Assembly (NCBI GenBank): GCA_029239875.1
Contig: JARBUD010000002.1
Coordinates: 248,001-312,000, forward strand
Source: Xanthobacteraceae bacterium
GTDB lineage: Bacteria; Pseudomonadota; Alphaproteobacteria; Rhizobiales; Xanthobacteraceae
Direction of reading: 5' to 3'
DNA: 64,000 nucleotides
Shown one piece after another: positions 1-9,700 of this stretch. Below the pieces are notes generated by a model, which had not been told where the DNA came from, did no database searches, and saw only the letters and a program-made list of their open reading frames with translations. Position 1 is the first letter of the stretch. Each line of letters begins with the position of its first letter. Made by a program: the position numbers and the translations under genes.

Positions 1-202
1 GGGCCGGCGAGAAGCCCTGAGCCCGCACCAGCTTCCACAGCATGTTGCAGAACCCCGCCACCGCGCCGACAGGCAGCTTGTCCGACGGACGGGTGAGCGG
101 CGGCAGCGCGTGATAGGCGCGGAAGATATAGGCGGAGCCGTCGATCAGGACGACGTGGTCGCCGGCTTCGACAGGATCCTGACGGGGGTCTTGCTCGGGC
201 AT
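1..202 (-). CDS. polA: DNA polymerase I, N-terminal fragment (gene runs off the left edge)
   Basis: The minus strand reads in frame from an ATG at 202 to the window edge, giving 67 codons. The peptide contains VVLIDGSAYIFRAYHALPPL and then GAVAGFCNMLWKL, the start of the 5'-3' exonuclease domain of DNA polymerase I. The Asp in the LIDGS stretch is a metal ligand in this family. PolA fills gaps, removes RNA primers and acts in excision repair in the cytoplasm. Only the first 67 residues are present, so the 3'-5' exonuclease and polymerase domains cannot be judged. The gene is divergent from truA across a 352-bp gap that holds two inverted repeats. Confidence 0.88.
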   Translation of the reverse strand, partial: MPEQDPRQDPVEAGDHVVLIDGSAYIFRAYHALPPLTRPSDKLPVGAVAGFCNMLWKLVRAQGFSPA

Positions 203-340
203 TCGGGGCTCCGTTGGGAGCGGGCAAGCCCGCCCCAATTTCGATTGCCTGAGCTGCGCTCAGGCGGCCGCACGATGCCCGAAGCGGGGCCGGCGGGGCA
301 AGGGGCGATGCCCTCTTGTTCGATGTCATCCGCCTCAGCC

Positions 341-424
341 GTCATCCCGGCCGAAGCGTAGCGCAGAGCCGGGATCGCCAACCGGCTTGCGATCCCGGAT
401 CGGCCTCCGGCCGTCCGGGATGAC
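341..424. repeat. Family A inverted repeat, full copy
   Basis: The left arm starts GTCATCCCGGCCG and the right arm ends CGTCCGGGATGAC. Each arm carries an inner GAGCCGGGATCG / CGATCCCGGATC block. It lies between the divergent polA and truA genes. Together with the next repeat it fills most of the 203-554 gap; I see no gene there. Confidence 0.85.
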
Positions 425-441
425 GCGTACCCAAGAAACAT

Positions 442-510
442 CCCTCATCTCCGGACTTGATCCGGGGATCCAGAAGACTGGGTGCCCGGGGTCAAGCCCG
501 GGCATGAGGG
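442..510. repeat. Family C inverted repeat
   Basis: The copy begins CCCTCATCTCCGG, contains a GGGGATCCAGAAG stretch in the middle, and ends AAGCCCGGGCATGAGGG. The arms pair imperfectly around a short loop. It sits about 45 bp before truA. Related copies lie at 6595-6675 and 18679-18763. Confidence 0.8.
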
Positions 511-554
511 CGTGCTTGGGGTGACGCCGCGCCTTCCCGGCGCTACAGAGCCGC

Positions 555-1307
555 ATGCCCCGCTACAAGCTCACCATCGAATATGACGGTACGCCGTTTG
601 TCGGCTGGCAGATCCAGGCCGAGGGCGCGAGCGTGCAGGGCGCGCTGGCGCAAGCCGTGACGCGCCTCACCGGCGAGCAGGTCGCGGTGCACGGCGCCGG
701 CCGCACGGATGCCGGCGTGCATGCCACCGGGCAGGTGGCGCATGTCGAACTCTCCCGCGACTGGAAGCCGGACACGGTGCGCGACGCGCTCAATGCGCAT
801 CTGCGCCCGCTCCCGATCGCGGTGCTGTCCGCCGAGCTTGCGGCGGATGATTTCCACGCCCGCTTCTCCGCCACCGGCCGGCGCTATGTCTATCGCATCA
901 TAGCGCGGCGGCCGGACCTCGCGCTGGAGCGGAACCGGGCGTGGCGGGTGCTGCGCGCGCTCGACGCTCAAGCGATGGCGCAGGGCGCGGTGCGGCTCGT
1001 CGGCCGGCACGACTTCACCACCTTCCGCGCGGTCGGCTGCCAGGCTGCCTCGCCGGTGAAGACGCTCGACCGGCTGGAGGTGGAAGAGGTCGCCACCGAA
1101 GGACCGGGCATGGAGATTCGCGTGCACGCGGCGGCGCGGTCCTTCCTGCACCACCAGGTGCGCTCCATGGTCGGCACGCTGGTGAAGGTCGGCGAGGGTG
1201 CCTGGACGGCGGACGACGTCACCGCCGCTTTGGAGGCCAAGGACCGCACCCGCTGCGGCCCGATGGCGCCGTCGGCGGGGCTGTATCTGGCGGAAGTGAC
1301 GTATTGA
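555..1307 (+). CDS. truA: tRNA pseudouridine(38-40) synthase TruA
   Basis: TruA converts uridines 38, 39 and 40 in the tRNA anticodon arm to pseudouridine, acting on tRNA in the cytoplasm. The 250-residue length is normal for the family. The signature [11 protein letters not shown] lies at residues 47-57, and its Asp52 is the catalytic nucleophile. The C-terminal half contains [15 protein letters not shown], typical of the second pseudouridine synthase subdomain, and the protein ends in the usual [13 protein letters not shown] motif. The ATG at 555 gives the expected [12 protein letters not shown] start. The gene stands alone between repeats; its right neighbour is on the opposite strand. Confidence 0.96.
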   Translation: MPRYKLTIEYDGTPFVGWQIQAEGASVQGALAQAVTRLTGEQVAVHGAGRTDAGVHATGQVAHVELSRDWKPDTVRDALNAHLRPLPIAVLSAELAADDFHARFSATGRRYVYRIIARRPDLALERNRAWRVLRALDAQAMAQGAVRLVGRHDFTTFRAVGCQAASPVKTLDRLEVEEVATEGPGMEIRVHAAARSFLHHQVRSMVGTLVKVGEGAWTADDVTAALEAKDRTRCGPMAPSAGLYLAEVTY

Positions 1308-1339
1308 GGCTCGCCTCTCGCAGGCGCGAAGAGAAAGCC

Positions 1340-1427
1340 GTCATCCCGGCCGGAGCGCAGCGGAGAGCCGGGATCGCTCTCCAATCGGGTCACGATCCCG
1401 GATCGGCCTGCGGCCGTCCGGGATGAC
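1340..1427. repeat. Family A inverted repeat, full copy
   Basis: The left arm is GTCATCCCGGCCGGAGCG and the right arm is GCGGCCGTCCGGGATGAC. It fills the gap between the convergent truA and dihydroorotase-like genes, a position where it could form a bidirectional hairpin. I see no separate T-rich terminator. Confidence 0.85.
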
Positions 1428-1435
1428 GACAACCT

Positions 1436-2809
1436 TTATCCCAGCCGTTCGATCAGCGTCGGCGCGCGGGTCGGGGCGGGGCTGCGCAGCGCTTCGAGGA
1501 AACGGATCGGCGCGCCCTGCGAGGGCGTCGTGAGCTCGCCTTCCCACATCACCTTGCGGCCGCGTATGAGCGTCCCGACCGGCCAGCCGGTAACCTCGAC
1601 GCCGTCATAGGGCGTCCAGCCGGGCTTGGAGGCGATCCACGAATTGCGGATGGTCTCGCGGCGCTTCAGGTCGACGACGGTGAAGTCGGCGTCGTAGCCG
1701 ACCGCGATCCGCCCCTTGGTGGCGATGTTGAAGATGCGTGCAGGCCCGGCGCTGGAGAGGTCGACGAAGCGCTCCAGCGTCAGCCGGCCGGCATTCACAT
1801 GGTCGAGCATCATCGGCACCAGCGTCTGCACCCCGGTCATGCCGGAGGGGCTGCCGGGGTAAGGCTTGGCCTTCTCCTCGAGCGTGTGCGGCGCGTGGTC
1901 GGAGCCGAGCACATCGACGACGCCCTCATTGAGGCCGCGCCACAGCCCGTCGCGGTGATGGGCGCTGCGCACCGGCGGGTTCATCTGCACCAGCGTGCCG
2001 AGGCGGTGGTACCAGCTGTCGTCCATGGTGAGGTGGTGCGGCGTCACCTCGACCGTGGCGACGTCCTTGGCGTCGCGCAGGAATTCCATCTCCTCCACCG
2101 AGGTGACGTGCAGCACGTGCACGCGCTTGCCTTCCTCGCGGGCGAGGTTGACCAGGCGCATGGTGGCGGTGAGCGCGGCGATCTCGTCGCGCCAGACCGG
2201 GTGCGAGGAGGCGTCGCCCGGCACGCGCAGGTGCTTGCGCTCGTCGAGGCGCGGCTCGTGCTCGCAATGGAAGGCGGCACGGCGGCGGACCACCTTGAGG
2301 ATGGCGCGCACGCCGGGATCGTCGGCCACCAGCAGCGAGCCGGTGGAGGAGCCGATGAACACCTTCACGCCGGGCACGCCGGGCAGCATCTCCAGCTCCG
2401 GCAGGTCGTTCACGTTCTCATGCGTGCCGCCGACGAAGAAGGCGAAGTCACAATGCATGCGGGCGGTGGCGCGCTTGATCTTGTCGGCGAGCGCGTCGCC
2501 CGAGGTGGTGGTCGGGCTGGTGTTGGGCATCTCGAACACGCCGGTGACGCCGCCCATCACCGCGGCGCGGGACCCGGATTCGAGGTCCTCCTTGTGCTCC
2601 AGGCCCGGCTCGCGGAAATGCACCTGCGTGTCGATGACGCCGGGCAGGATGTGCAGCCCGGTGCAGTCGATCGTCTCGCCGGCCTGATCGGGCGAGAAGG
2701 AGCCGATGCCGGCGATGCGGCCGTGGCGCACGCCCACGTCGCGCGCACCGACGCCGTCCTGGTTGGCCACCGTGCCGCCCTTGAGCAGGAGGTCGAAGGT
2801 CTCGGTCAT
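1436..2809 (-). CDS. Dihydroorotase-like amidohydrolase (class I PyrC type)
   Basis: This 457-residue protein belongs to the dihydroorotase branch of the metal-dependent amidohydrolases, which interconvert carbamoyl-aspartate and dihydroorotate in pyrimidine synthesis. Visible motifs are DTQVHFREPG at 60-69, the presumed carboxylated Lys149 in GVKVFIGSS, His181/His184, His234 in HVLHVTS, and the catalytic Asp304 in GSDHAPH. One oddity: the first histidine of the usual DxHxH metal motif is Gln62, while His64 is present. I recall a rhizobial subfamily sharing this change, so it is probably a subfamily trait; whether it is a true dihydroorotase or a related cyclic amidase is open. ATG at 2809 has GGGAG seven bases upstream. 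Confidence 0.85.
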   Translation of the reverse strand: MTETFDLLLKGGTVANQDGVGARDVGVRHGRIAGIGSFSPDQAGETIDCTGLHILPGVIDTQVHFREPGLEHKEDLESGSRAAVMGGVTGVFEMPNTSPTTTSGDALADKIKRATARMHCDFAFFVGGTHENVNDLPELEMLPGVPGVKVFIGSSTGSLLVADDPGVRAILKVVRRRAAFHCEHEPRLDERKHLRVPGDASSHPVWRDEIAALTATMRLVNLAREEGKRVHVLHVTSVEEMEFLRDAKDVATVEVTPHHLTMDDSWYHRLGTLVQMNPPVRSAHHRDGLWRGLNEGVVDVLGSDHAPHTLEEKAKPYPGSPSGMTGVQTLVPMMLDHVNAGRLTLERFVDLSSAGPARIFNIATKGRIAVGYDADFTVVDLKRRETIRNSWIASKPGWTPYDGVEVTGWPVGTLIRGRKVMWEGELTTPSQGAPIRFLEALRSPAPTRAPTLIERLG

Positions 2810-2926
2810 GACGGCGCTCCCTTGGTTTAGACGTCGCTGCTTCTAGCAGACCCCCAGATAGACCCAAGCGCCTTGTGAACATTTTCGCCCGCCCGCGCGT
2901 TGCATGCCGTGGGATGGGAGGACGGC

Positions 2927-3742
2927 ATGCGCGTCAGCGAGGAGAACGAAGGCGGCCAGGGCGGAGGCGGCGACGTCTCCTCCGGCGGCAACAACCTGCT
3001 CGGGGCGCTGCGCCCGGCCGATTTCGGCCTGCTGCGCCCGCATCTGCGGCGCGTCGACCGCACCGCCGGCGCGGTGCTCTACGAGCCGGGCGACGACGTG
3101 CGCCACGTCTATTTCCCCTGCGGGCAGACGCTGGTCTCCTTCATGGTGCTGCTGGAGGACGGGCGCGTGGTCGAGATCACGCCCATCGGCCGCGAGGGCG
3201 CGGTGGGCGGCATCGTCAGCCAGGGAAGGCTGCCGGCCTTCGCCCGCGCCGTGGTGCAGATCGGCGGCCCGCTGCTGCGGCTCGACACCGCCGAGCTCGA
3301 CCGCGCCAAGGCGACCTCGCCGCCCCTGCGCAACCTGTTCGCCCGCTATGCCGACTGCCTGCTGGCGCAGGTGTTCCAGTCGGTTGCCTGCAACGCCGCG
3401 CACACCATCGAGCAGCGCACTGCCAAATGGCTGCTGTCGGCGCTCGACCGCACCGGCAACGAGGACCTGCGCCTCACCCAGGAGCAGCTCGCCGCCATGC
3501 TGGCGGTGGGGCGCTCCTATATCAGCCGGGTGATCCGCGACATGCGCATGGCAGGCGCCATCGAGCCGAAGCGCGGCCGCCTGCGCATCACCGACGCCGA
3601 CCGGCTGCGCGCCATGTGCTGCGGCTGCCACCAGCAGACGCGCCGGCATTTCGACGATGTGCTGGGCGGCGTCTATCCAAACGGCAACGAGGTCGCCGGC
3701 GGCGGCGTGGTCGTCACCAACGGGCCGGCGTTCCGGCCGTAG
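2927..3742 (+). CDS. Crp/Fnr family transcription regulator
   Basis: This is a one-domain-plus-HTH regulator of about 271 residues. The N-terminal half is a cyclic-nucleotide-binding-type beta-roll (LRPADFGLLRPHLRRVD, then VLYEPGDDVRHVYFPCG). The C-terminal half is a winged helix with the recognition segment LTQEQLAAMLAVGRSYISRV. The cAMP-binding Arg/Ser pair of Crp is not obvious, and the N-terminal cysteine cluster of Fnr is absent, so the ligand is unknown. A small cysteine group, MCCGC, lies after the HTH. I chose ATG 2927 because GGGAGG sits five bases upstream; an in-frame TTG at 2900 lacks such a site. The stop codon abuts that of the convergent marC gene. Confidence 0.85.
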   Translation: MRVSEENEGGQGGGGDVSSGGNNLLGALRPADFGLLRPHLRRVDRTAGAVLYEPGDDVRHVYFPCGQTLVSFMVLLEDGRVVEITPIGREGAVGGIVSQGRLPAFARAVVQIGGPLLRLDTAELDRAKATSPPLRNLFARYADCLLAQVFQSVACNAAHTIEQRTAKWLLSALDRTGNEDLRLTQEQLAAMLAVGRSYISRVIRDMRMAGAIEPKRGRLRITDADRLRAMCCGCHQQTRRHFDDVLGGVYPNGNEVAGGGVVVTNGPAFRP

Positions 3743-4375
3743 TCAGGCCAGCCCCGGGAACAGCGCGCGCAGGCTGGCCACCAGCATCTCCATGGCGATG
3801 GCGGCGAGGATCATGCCCATCAGCCGCTTGGTCACGCTCATCACCGTGGGCGAGATGATGCGGGCGAGGGTCGGCGCGGCGATCAGCGTGGCGGCGAGCA
3901 GGAGCAGGAAGGCGAGCATGCCGGCGCCGAGCGCGGTGATCCGATCGGTGCCCGTCGCGTCATGGGCATAGACGATGAGGGCGGAGATGGTGCCCGGCCC
4001 CAGCAGGATCGGGATGGCGAGGGGATAGAAGGCGACGTTGCTGGCGGTGGCGAAGGTCGCCTTCTCCTCGCCGGAACCGCTATGGGTGGCGCTGTCCGTG
4101 CCGTGCAGCATGGAGAGCGCGATCAGCAGCACGATCAGCCCGCCGGCGAGGCGGAAATGGTTCACGTCCAGCCCGAAGAAGCCGAGTATGGCGCTGCCGG
4201 CCAGCGCCGAGACGATGCAGCCGACGGCCACCGTCGCGCTGACCAGCACCGCCGTGCGACGCTGCTCGGCCTCGCCCATGTCGGAGGTGAGCGAGAGGAA
4301 GATCGGCAGGTTGGCGATCGGGTTCATGATCGCGAACAAAGCGGCGAAGACCTTGGCCGCGAAGGCGAAGTCCAT
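3743..4375 (-). CDS. marC: MarC family integral membrane protein
   Basis: The 210-residue protein has about six hydrophobic segments and begins with the MarC-type sequence AKVFAALFAIMNPIANLPIF, the conserved first helix with its NP motif. A second conserved block, YPLAIPILLGPGTISALI, follows the central loop. MarC/YhgN proteins are inner-membrane proteins of uncertain function; the old multiple-antibiotic-resistance role has not held up. ATG 4375 is preceded by AGGAG. The gene is convergent with the Crp/Fnr regulator with no base between the two stop codons. Confidence 0.88.
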   Translation of the reverse strand: MDFAFAAKVFAALFAIMNPIANLPIFLSLTSDMGEAEQRRTAVLVSATVAVGCIVSALAGSAILGFFGLDVNHFRLAGGLIVLLIALSMLHGTDSATHSGSGEEKATFATASNVAFYPLAIPILLGPGTISALIVYAHDATGTDRITALGAGMLAFLLLLAATLIAAPTLARIISPTVMSVTKRLMGMILAAIAMEMLVASLRALFPGLA

Positions 4376-4447
4376 GGGGGCTCCTGACGGGTCGGGGCGG
4401 ACTGCCTAGCAATACCGCCCCGCGCGGGCGTGTCCACCTCCCAGGAT

Positions 4448-4536
4448 GTCATCCCGGACGGCCGGAAGGCCGATCCGGGATCGCGCAGACATCGGAGAGC
4501 GATCCCGGCTCTCCGCTTCGCTGCGGCCGGGATGAC
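4448..4536. repeat. Family A inverted repeat, full copy
   Basis: The copy begins GTCATCCCGGACGGCCGG and ends CTGCGGCCGGGATGAC, in the opposite orientation to the copy at 341. It lies in the divergent gap between marC and the HAD gene. Confidence 0.85.
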
Positions 4537-4625
4537 GATGATGGGGTGGCGATGACGATGCCGCGCATGCCCGCCCCGCCCGTGCCGGTCTTGTGCTCGA
4601 CACATCGGCGTGGCAAGCCGCGCCC

Positions 4626-5522
4626 ATGACGACCGCAACCTCCTCCGCCATCGCCACCCTGCCACCCCTCGTGCCGTCCTTCGGCACGCTCGCCCCGCGC
4701 TACGACCTCGTGCTGTGCGACGTCTGGGGCGTGCTGCACAATGGCGCGCAGGGCTCCATGCCCGCCGCCGATGCGCTGCAGCGCGCCCGCGCCGGCGGGG
4801 CGACGGTGCTGCTGGTCTCCAACGCGCCGCGGCCGGCGGAAGGGGTGGCGCGCATCCTCGACGGCTTCGGCATTCCGCGCGATGCCTATGACGGGATCGT
4901 CACCTCCGGCATGGTGACCAACGCGCTGCTGGCCGAGCGTCCCGGCGCGAAGATGTGGCATCTCGGCCCGGAGCGCGACCTCGGCATCTATGATGGGCTG
5001 GACCTTACCCTCACCGATCTCGACGCGGCCGAGCTCATCGTCTGCACCGGCCTGTTCGACGACACCGTGGAGACGCCCGACGACTATGCCGACACGCTGA
5101 AGGCGGCGAAGGCGCGCGAACTGCCCTTCATCTGCGCCAATCCCGACATCGTGGTGGAGCGCGGCGGCGAGCTGATCTGGTGCGCCGGGGCGATCGCCGA
5201 GGCCTATGCCGAGCTCGGCGGCGACGTGGTCTTCTGCGGCAAGCCGCACCGGCCGATCTACGAGACCGCCTTCAAGGTCGCGGCCAAGCTGCGCGGCGGT
5301 GCGGTCGACAAATCCCGCGCGATCGCCATCGGCGACGCGTTGCGCACCGATCTCGCCGGCGCGCTCGGTGTGGGCATCGACTGCCTGTTCGTCGCCGCCG
5401 GCATTCATGCCGGCGAACTCGGCCTCGAGCACGGCGCCGAGGTCGATCCGAAGGCGCTCGAGCGCCTGCTCGCCGACGGCCCGGGCCGTCCGGTGGGGGT
5501 GACCACGCGCCTCGCCTGGTGA
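4626..5522 (+). CDS. HAD superfamily, subfamily IIA hydrolase (TIGR01459 type)
   Basis: This 298-residue cytoplasmic protein is a predicted phosphatase of the NagD/HAD-IIA class. Motif I is CDVWGVLHNG with nucleophile Asp32; motif II is VLLVSNAPR; Lys in CGKPHRPIY is the motif III base; motif IV is IAIGDALRTDLAGA. Motif I has Trp where most HADs have a second Asp, as I recall for TIGR01459 members. The substrate is unknown. The ATG at 4626 starts at MTTATSS; an upstream in-frame GTG at 4593 is possible but less likely. It runs in the same direction as ribF, about 100 bp downstream, a neighbourhood common in alphaproteobacteria. Confidence 0.88.
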   Translation: MTTATSSAIATLPPLVPSFGTLAPRYDLVLCDVWGVLHNGAQGSMPAADALQRARAGGATVLLVSNAPRPAEGVARILDGFGIPRDAYDGIVTSGMVTNALLAERPGAKMWHLGPERDLGIYDGLDLTLTDLDAAELIVCTGLFDDTVETPDDYADTLKAAKARELPFICANPDIVVERGGELIWCAGAIAEAYAELGGDVVFCGKPHRPIYETAFKVAAKLRGGAVDKSRAIAIGDALRTDLAGALGVGIDCLFVAAGIHAGELGLEHGAEVDPKALERLLADGPGRPVGVTTRLAW

Positions 5523-5622
5523 GGATCGGACCGGCGGACGGGAAAGCCCCGATTGACGGCGGCGGCGGGTGGCGCCACTTATCCGCCAGCCCGACCCGGC
5601 GCCGTCCTTTGCATCGGCTGAC

Positions 5623-6573
5623 ATGACCCACGCTGCCGCCTCCCCGCATCCCTTCCGCGTCCTGCGCGACCCCGAGACGCTCCCGCTCGAGCTCGCCGGT
5701 CCCGTCGTCGCCATCGGCAATTTCGACGGCGTGCATCGCGGCCACCGCGCGGTGATCGGCACCGCCGTCGACCAGGCCCGCTCGCTCGGCCGGCCGGCGC
5801 TGGCGGTGACCTTCGAGCCGCATCCGCGTGCCTTCTTCCGCCCGGCCGAGCCGATGTTCCGCCTGACGCCGGGGGCGATGAAGCTCGACCGCCTGGCGCA
5901 GACCGGGCTCGACGGCGCGGTGGTGCTGACCTTCGACGCCGGCCTCGCCGGCCTCGATGCCGAGACCTTCGTTTCCGACGTGCTGGTCGGCCGGCTCGGC
6001 GTCGCCATGGTGGTGGCCGGCTTCGACTTCCATTTCGGCAAGGGCCGCGGCGGCTCGCCGGCCTTCCTGCGCGAGGCGGGACACCGGCACGGCTTCGCGG
6101 TGGAGATCGTCGCGCCGCTGCTCGACGAAGGCGCTCAGGTCGCCTCCAGCGTCATCCGCGCCGCGCTGGCGCAGGGCCGCGTCGAGCAGGCCGCGCATAT
6201 GCTCGGCAGCCCGTGGGAGGTCGAGGCCGAGGTGATCCACGGCGACAAGCGCGGGCGCGACCTCGGCTACCCGACCGCCAATATGCGGCTCGACCCGGCG
6301 GTGACGCTCGCCCACGGCATCTATGCGGTGACGGTGGAGATCGATGGCGTGCGGCACAAGGGCGTGGCCAGCTTCGGCCGCCGCCCGACCTTCGATGACG
6401 GCGCGCCGCGGCTGGAGACCTTCATCTTCGACTATGAGGGCGACCTCTATGGCCGCGTGCTGCGGGTGGCCTTCCACGCCTATCTGCGGCCCGAACTGAA
6501 GTTCGACAGCATCGAGGCGCTGATCGCGCAGATGAATGAGGACAGCGCGCGGGCACGGGCGGCGCTGGATTAG
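5623..6573 (+). CDS. ribF: Bifunctional riboflavin kinase / FAD synthetase
   Basis: RibF phosphorylates riboflavin to FMN and adenylates FMN to FAD in the cytoplasm. The N-terminal adenylyltransferase domain shows the nucleotidyltransferase signature GNFDGVHRGH at residues 32-41 and later FHFGKGRGG. The C-terminal riboflavin kinase domain shows GDKRGRDLGYPTANM and the HGIYAV and VASFGRRPTF segments. The length of 316 residues is normal. I chose the ATG at 5623; the frame stays open upstream to 5569 but that stretch looks non-coding. It lies between the HAD gene and ileS; a family C repeat follows. Confidence 0.95.
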   Translation: MTHAAASPHPFRVLRDPETLPLELAGPVVAIGNFDGVHRGHRAVIGTAVDQARSLGRPALAVTFEPHPRAFFRPAEPMFRLTPGAMKLDRLAQTGLDGAVVLTFDAGLAGLDAETFVSDVLVGRLGVAMVVAGFDFHFGKGRGGSPAFLREAGHRHGFAVEIVAPLLDEGAQVASSVIRAALAQGRVEQAAHMLGSPWEVEAEVIHGDKRGRDLGYPTANMRLDPAVTLAHGIYAVTVEIDGVRHKGVASFGRRPTFDDGAPRLETFIFDYEGDLYGRVLRVAFHAYLRPELKFDSIEALIAQMNEDSARARAALD

Positions 6574-6594
6574 GGACTGCTTCCCGGGAAGGTC

Positions 6595-6675
6595 GTCATG
6601 GCCGGACTTGTTCCGGCCATCCACGTCTTTGGGACTGAGGAAGGCGTGGATGCCCGGGCCGAGCCCGGGCATGAC
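6595..6675. repeat. Family C-like inverted repeat
   Basis: The copy begins GTCATGGCCGGACTTG and ends CCGAGCCCGGGCATGAC, with a second internal pair CCACGTCTTTGG / GGCGTGGATG. It is a more diverged member of family C. It lies between ribF and ileS. Confidence 0.7.
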
Positions 6676-6770
6676 GTGCGCTCCCGGAATTGCGCATCGG
6701 CGGGGGCTCTCCCGCCCTTGCACCGCCTTGCTGCTGCGCTTAAACCGTCCGGCAGTGTAAGGAGCGCGTC

Positions 6771-9700
6771 ATGACGAGCCGCAACAGCGATGGTCGAAGC
6801 GACAACGAGGCCGCCGAGGAGACGGCGCCGCGCGATTATTCCTCGACCCTGTTCCTGCCGCAGACCGACTTCCCCATGCGCGCCGGCCTGCCGCAGCGCG
6901 AGCCGGAACTGCTGGAGCGCTGGGCGCGCATCGACCTCTACGGCCAGCAGCGCAAGGAAGGCGAGGGCCGCCCGCGCTTCGTGCTGCATGACGGCCCGCC
7001 CTACGCCAATGGCAACATCCATATCGGCCACGCGCTGAACAAGATCCTCAAGGACGTGGTGGTGCGCTCGCAGGGGGCGCTGGGCCATGACTCGAACTAC
7101 GTCCCCGGCTGGGACTGCCACGGCCTGCCGATCGAGTGGAAGATCGAGGAGCAGTACCGCGCCAAGGGCCGCAACAAGGACGAGGTGCCGGTCGTCGAGT
7201 TCCGCCAGGAATGCCGGGCCTTCGCCGCCGGCTGGCTCGACATCCAGCGCGAAGAGTTCAAGCGGCTCGGCGTCGAGGGCGACTGGGCCCATCCCTACGC
7301 CACGATGAGCTTCGACGCGGAAGCGCAGATCGCCCGCGAGATCATGAAGTTCGCCACCAACGGCCTGCTCTATCGCGGCTCCAAGCCGGTGATGTGGTCG
7401 GTGGTGGAGCGCACGGCGCTGGCCGAGGCGGAGGTCGAGTATCACGACCACACCTCGACGACGATCTATGTGAAATTCCCGGTCACCGGCTATCGCGAGT
7501 GCAACTCGACGCATGGCGGCGACCCGGCCGGATTGCAGCCGCCGGACAAGGCGGACGACATCCACCTGTTCCCCTCCTATGAGGGGGCGAACATCGTCAT
7601 CTGGACGACGACGCCCTGGACCATACCCGGCAACCGCGCCATCGCCTTCTCCAAGGACGTCACCTATGCCGTCTACGAGGTGACCGAGGCGCCGCACGAC
7701 AACTGGGCCAAGGTCGGCGAGCACTTCATCCTGGCCGACAAGCTGGCCGAGGAAGTGTTCAAGGCCGCGCGCGTCACCGGCTGGGAGCGCCACAAGGAAG
7801 TGGACCCGAGCCATCTCGTCTGCGCCCATCCGCTGAGGGGCATCGAGGGCGCCGGCGACTATTTCGACTTCCCCGTGCCGGTGGCGGCGGGCGACTTCGT
7901 CACCGACGAGACCGGCACCGGCTTCGTCCACCTGGCGCCGGGCCATGGCGCCGACGACTTCAACCTCTACATCGCCGCTCGCCTCGGCGAGGTGCCGCAC
8001 ACGGTCGGCCCGGACGGGTGCTACTACGAGCACGTGCCGCTCTTCGCCGGCCATCGGGTGATGGACGACAAGGGCAAGGACGGCGACGCCAACGACGTGG
8101 TGATCAAGGCGCTGGGCGCCGCCGACAAGCTGATGGCGCGCGGCCGGCTGAAGCACCAGTACCCGCACAGCTGGCGCTCCAAGGCGCCGATCATCTTCCG
8201 CAACACGCCGCAATGGTTCATCGCGATGGACAAGGACATCGCGGCCACCGACGGCTCGACCACCGACGGCGACACGCTGCGCGCCCGGGCGCTTGGCGGC
8301 ATCGCCGGCGTCGACTGGGTGCCGGCGAGCGGGCGCAACCGCATCACCGGCATGATCGAGAACCGTCCGGACTGGGTGGTGTCGCGCCAGCGCGCCTGGG
8401 GCGTGCCGATCGCCGTCTTCGTCCGCGACCGGGGCGACGGCACGGTCGAGATCCTGCGCGACGACAAGGTGAACCAGCGCATCGCCGATGCTTTCGAGGC
8501 CGAGGGCGCCGACGCCTGGTACAAGGAAGGCGCCGCCCAGCGCTTCCTGGGGACCGACTACAGCGCCAATGAATGGCACAAGGTCGACGACATCCTCGAC
8601 GTCTGGTTCGACTCTGGTTCCACCCATGCCTTCACGCTGGAGGTGCGCGAGGACCTGAAGGTCGACCGCGCCTTCACCGGCGGCCCGGACCGGGTGATGT
8701 ATCTCGAAGGCTCGGACCAGCACCGCGGCTGGTTCCACTCGTCGCTGCTGGAGAGCTGCGGCACGCGCGGGCGCCCGCCCTATGACGTGGTGCTGACCCA
8801 CGGCTTCGTGCTCGACGAGCAGGGCCGCAAGATGTCGAAGTCGATCGGCAACGTGGTCGCCCCGCAGGAGGTGATCAAGGCGTCCGGCGCCGACATTCTC
8901 CGCCTGTGGGTCTGCGCCTCCGACTATTCGGACGATCTGCGCATCGGGCCGGAGATCCTCAAGACCACGGTCGAGACCTACCGCAAGCTGCGCAACACGC
9001 TGCGCTGGCTGCTCGGCTCGCTGCACCATTACCGCGAGAGCGAGCGCGTCGCCTATGCCGACATGCCGGCGCTGGAGCGCATGGTGCTGCACCGCCTCGT
9101 CGAGCTCGACAAGCTGGTGCGCGAGGCCTACGCGGCCTTCGACTTCAAGCGCGTGCACGCGGCGCTGTCGTCCTTCATGACCAGCGAGCTGTCGGCCTTC
9201 TATTTCGACGTGCGCAAGGACGCGCTCTATTGCGACCCGATCTCCTCGGTGACGCGGCGGGCCTGCCTGACCGTGCTCGACGAGGTCTTCAACCGCCTCG
9301 TGGTCTGGCTGGCGCCGATCCTGCCGTTCACGGCGGAGGAGTCGTATCTCGCGCGCTTCCCCTCCGAGACCGGCTCGGTGCACCTGCTCACCTTCCCGCC
9401 GACGCCCGCCAAATGGCGCGACGAGGCGCTGGCCGACGAGTGGCGCAAGATCCGCCAGGTCCGCCGCGTCGTGCTCGGCGCGCTGGAGGTCGAGCGCGCG
9501 GCCAAGCGCATCGGTTCCAGCCTCGAGGCGGCGCCGGTGATCCATGTCTCCGACCCGAACCTGTTCGCGGCGGTCAGCGTCATCGACCTCGCCGAGGTGT
9601 GCATCACCTCCGACGCGCATCTGATGCCGGACGAGGGGCCGAAGGACGCCTTCCGCCTCGACGACGTGCCGGGCGTGGCGGTGGTGCCGAACCGGGCCGA

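Noticed and set aside
335-556. Short frames across the family A/B/C repeats (also near 4324-4687, 17953-18156, 42836-43225, 61045-61482)
   Set aside because: They are translations of palindromic repeats, recur with the repeats and have no protein support.
6570-9620. 1016-codon open frame on the minus strand
   Set aside because: It is the antisense shadow of ileS, produced by high third-position G+C; it has a Val/Ala/Arg/His-rich composition without domains.
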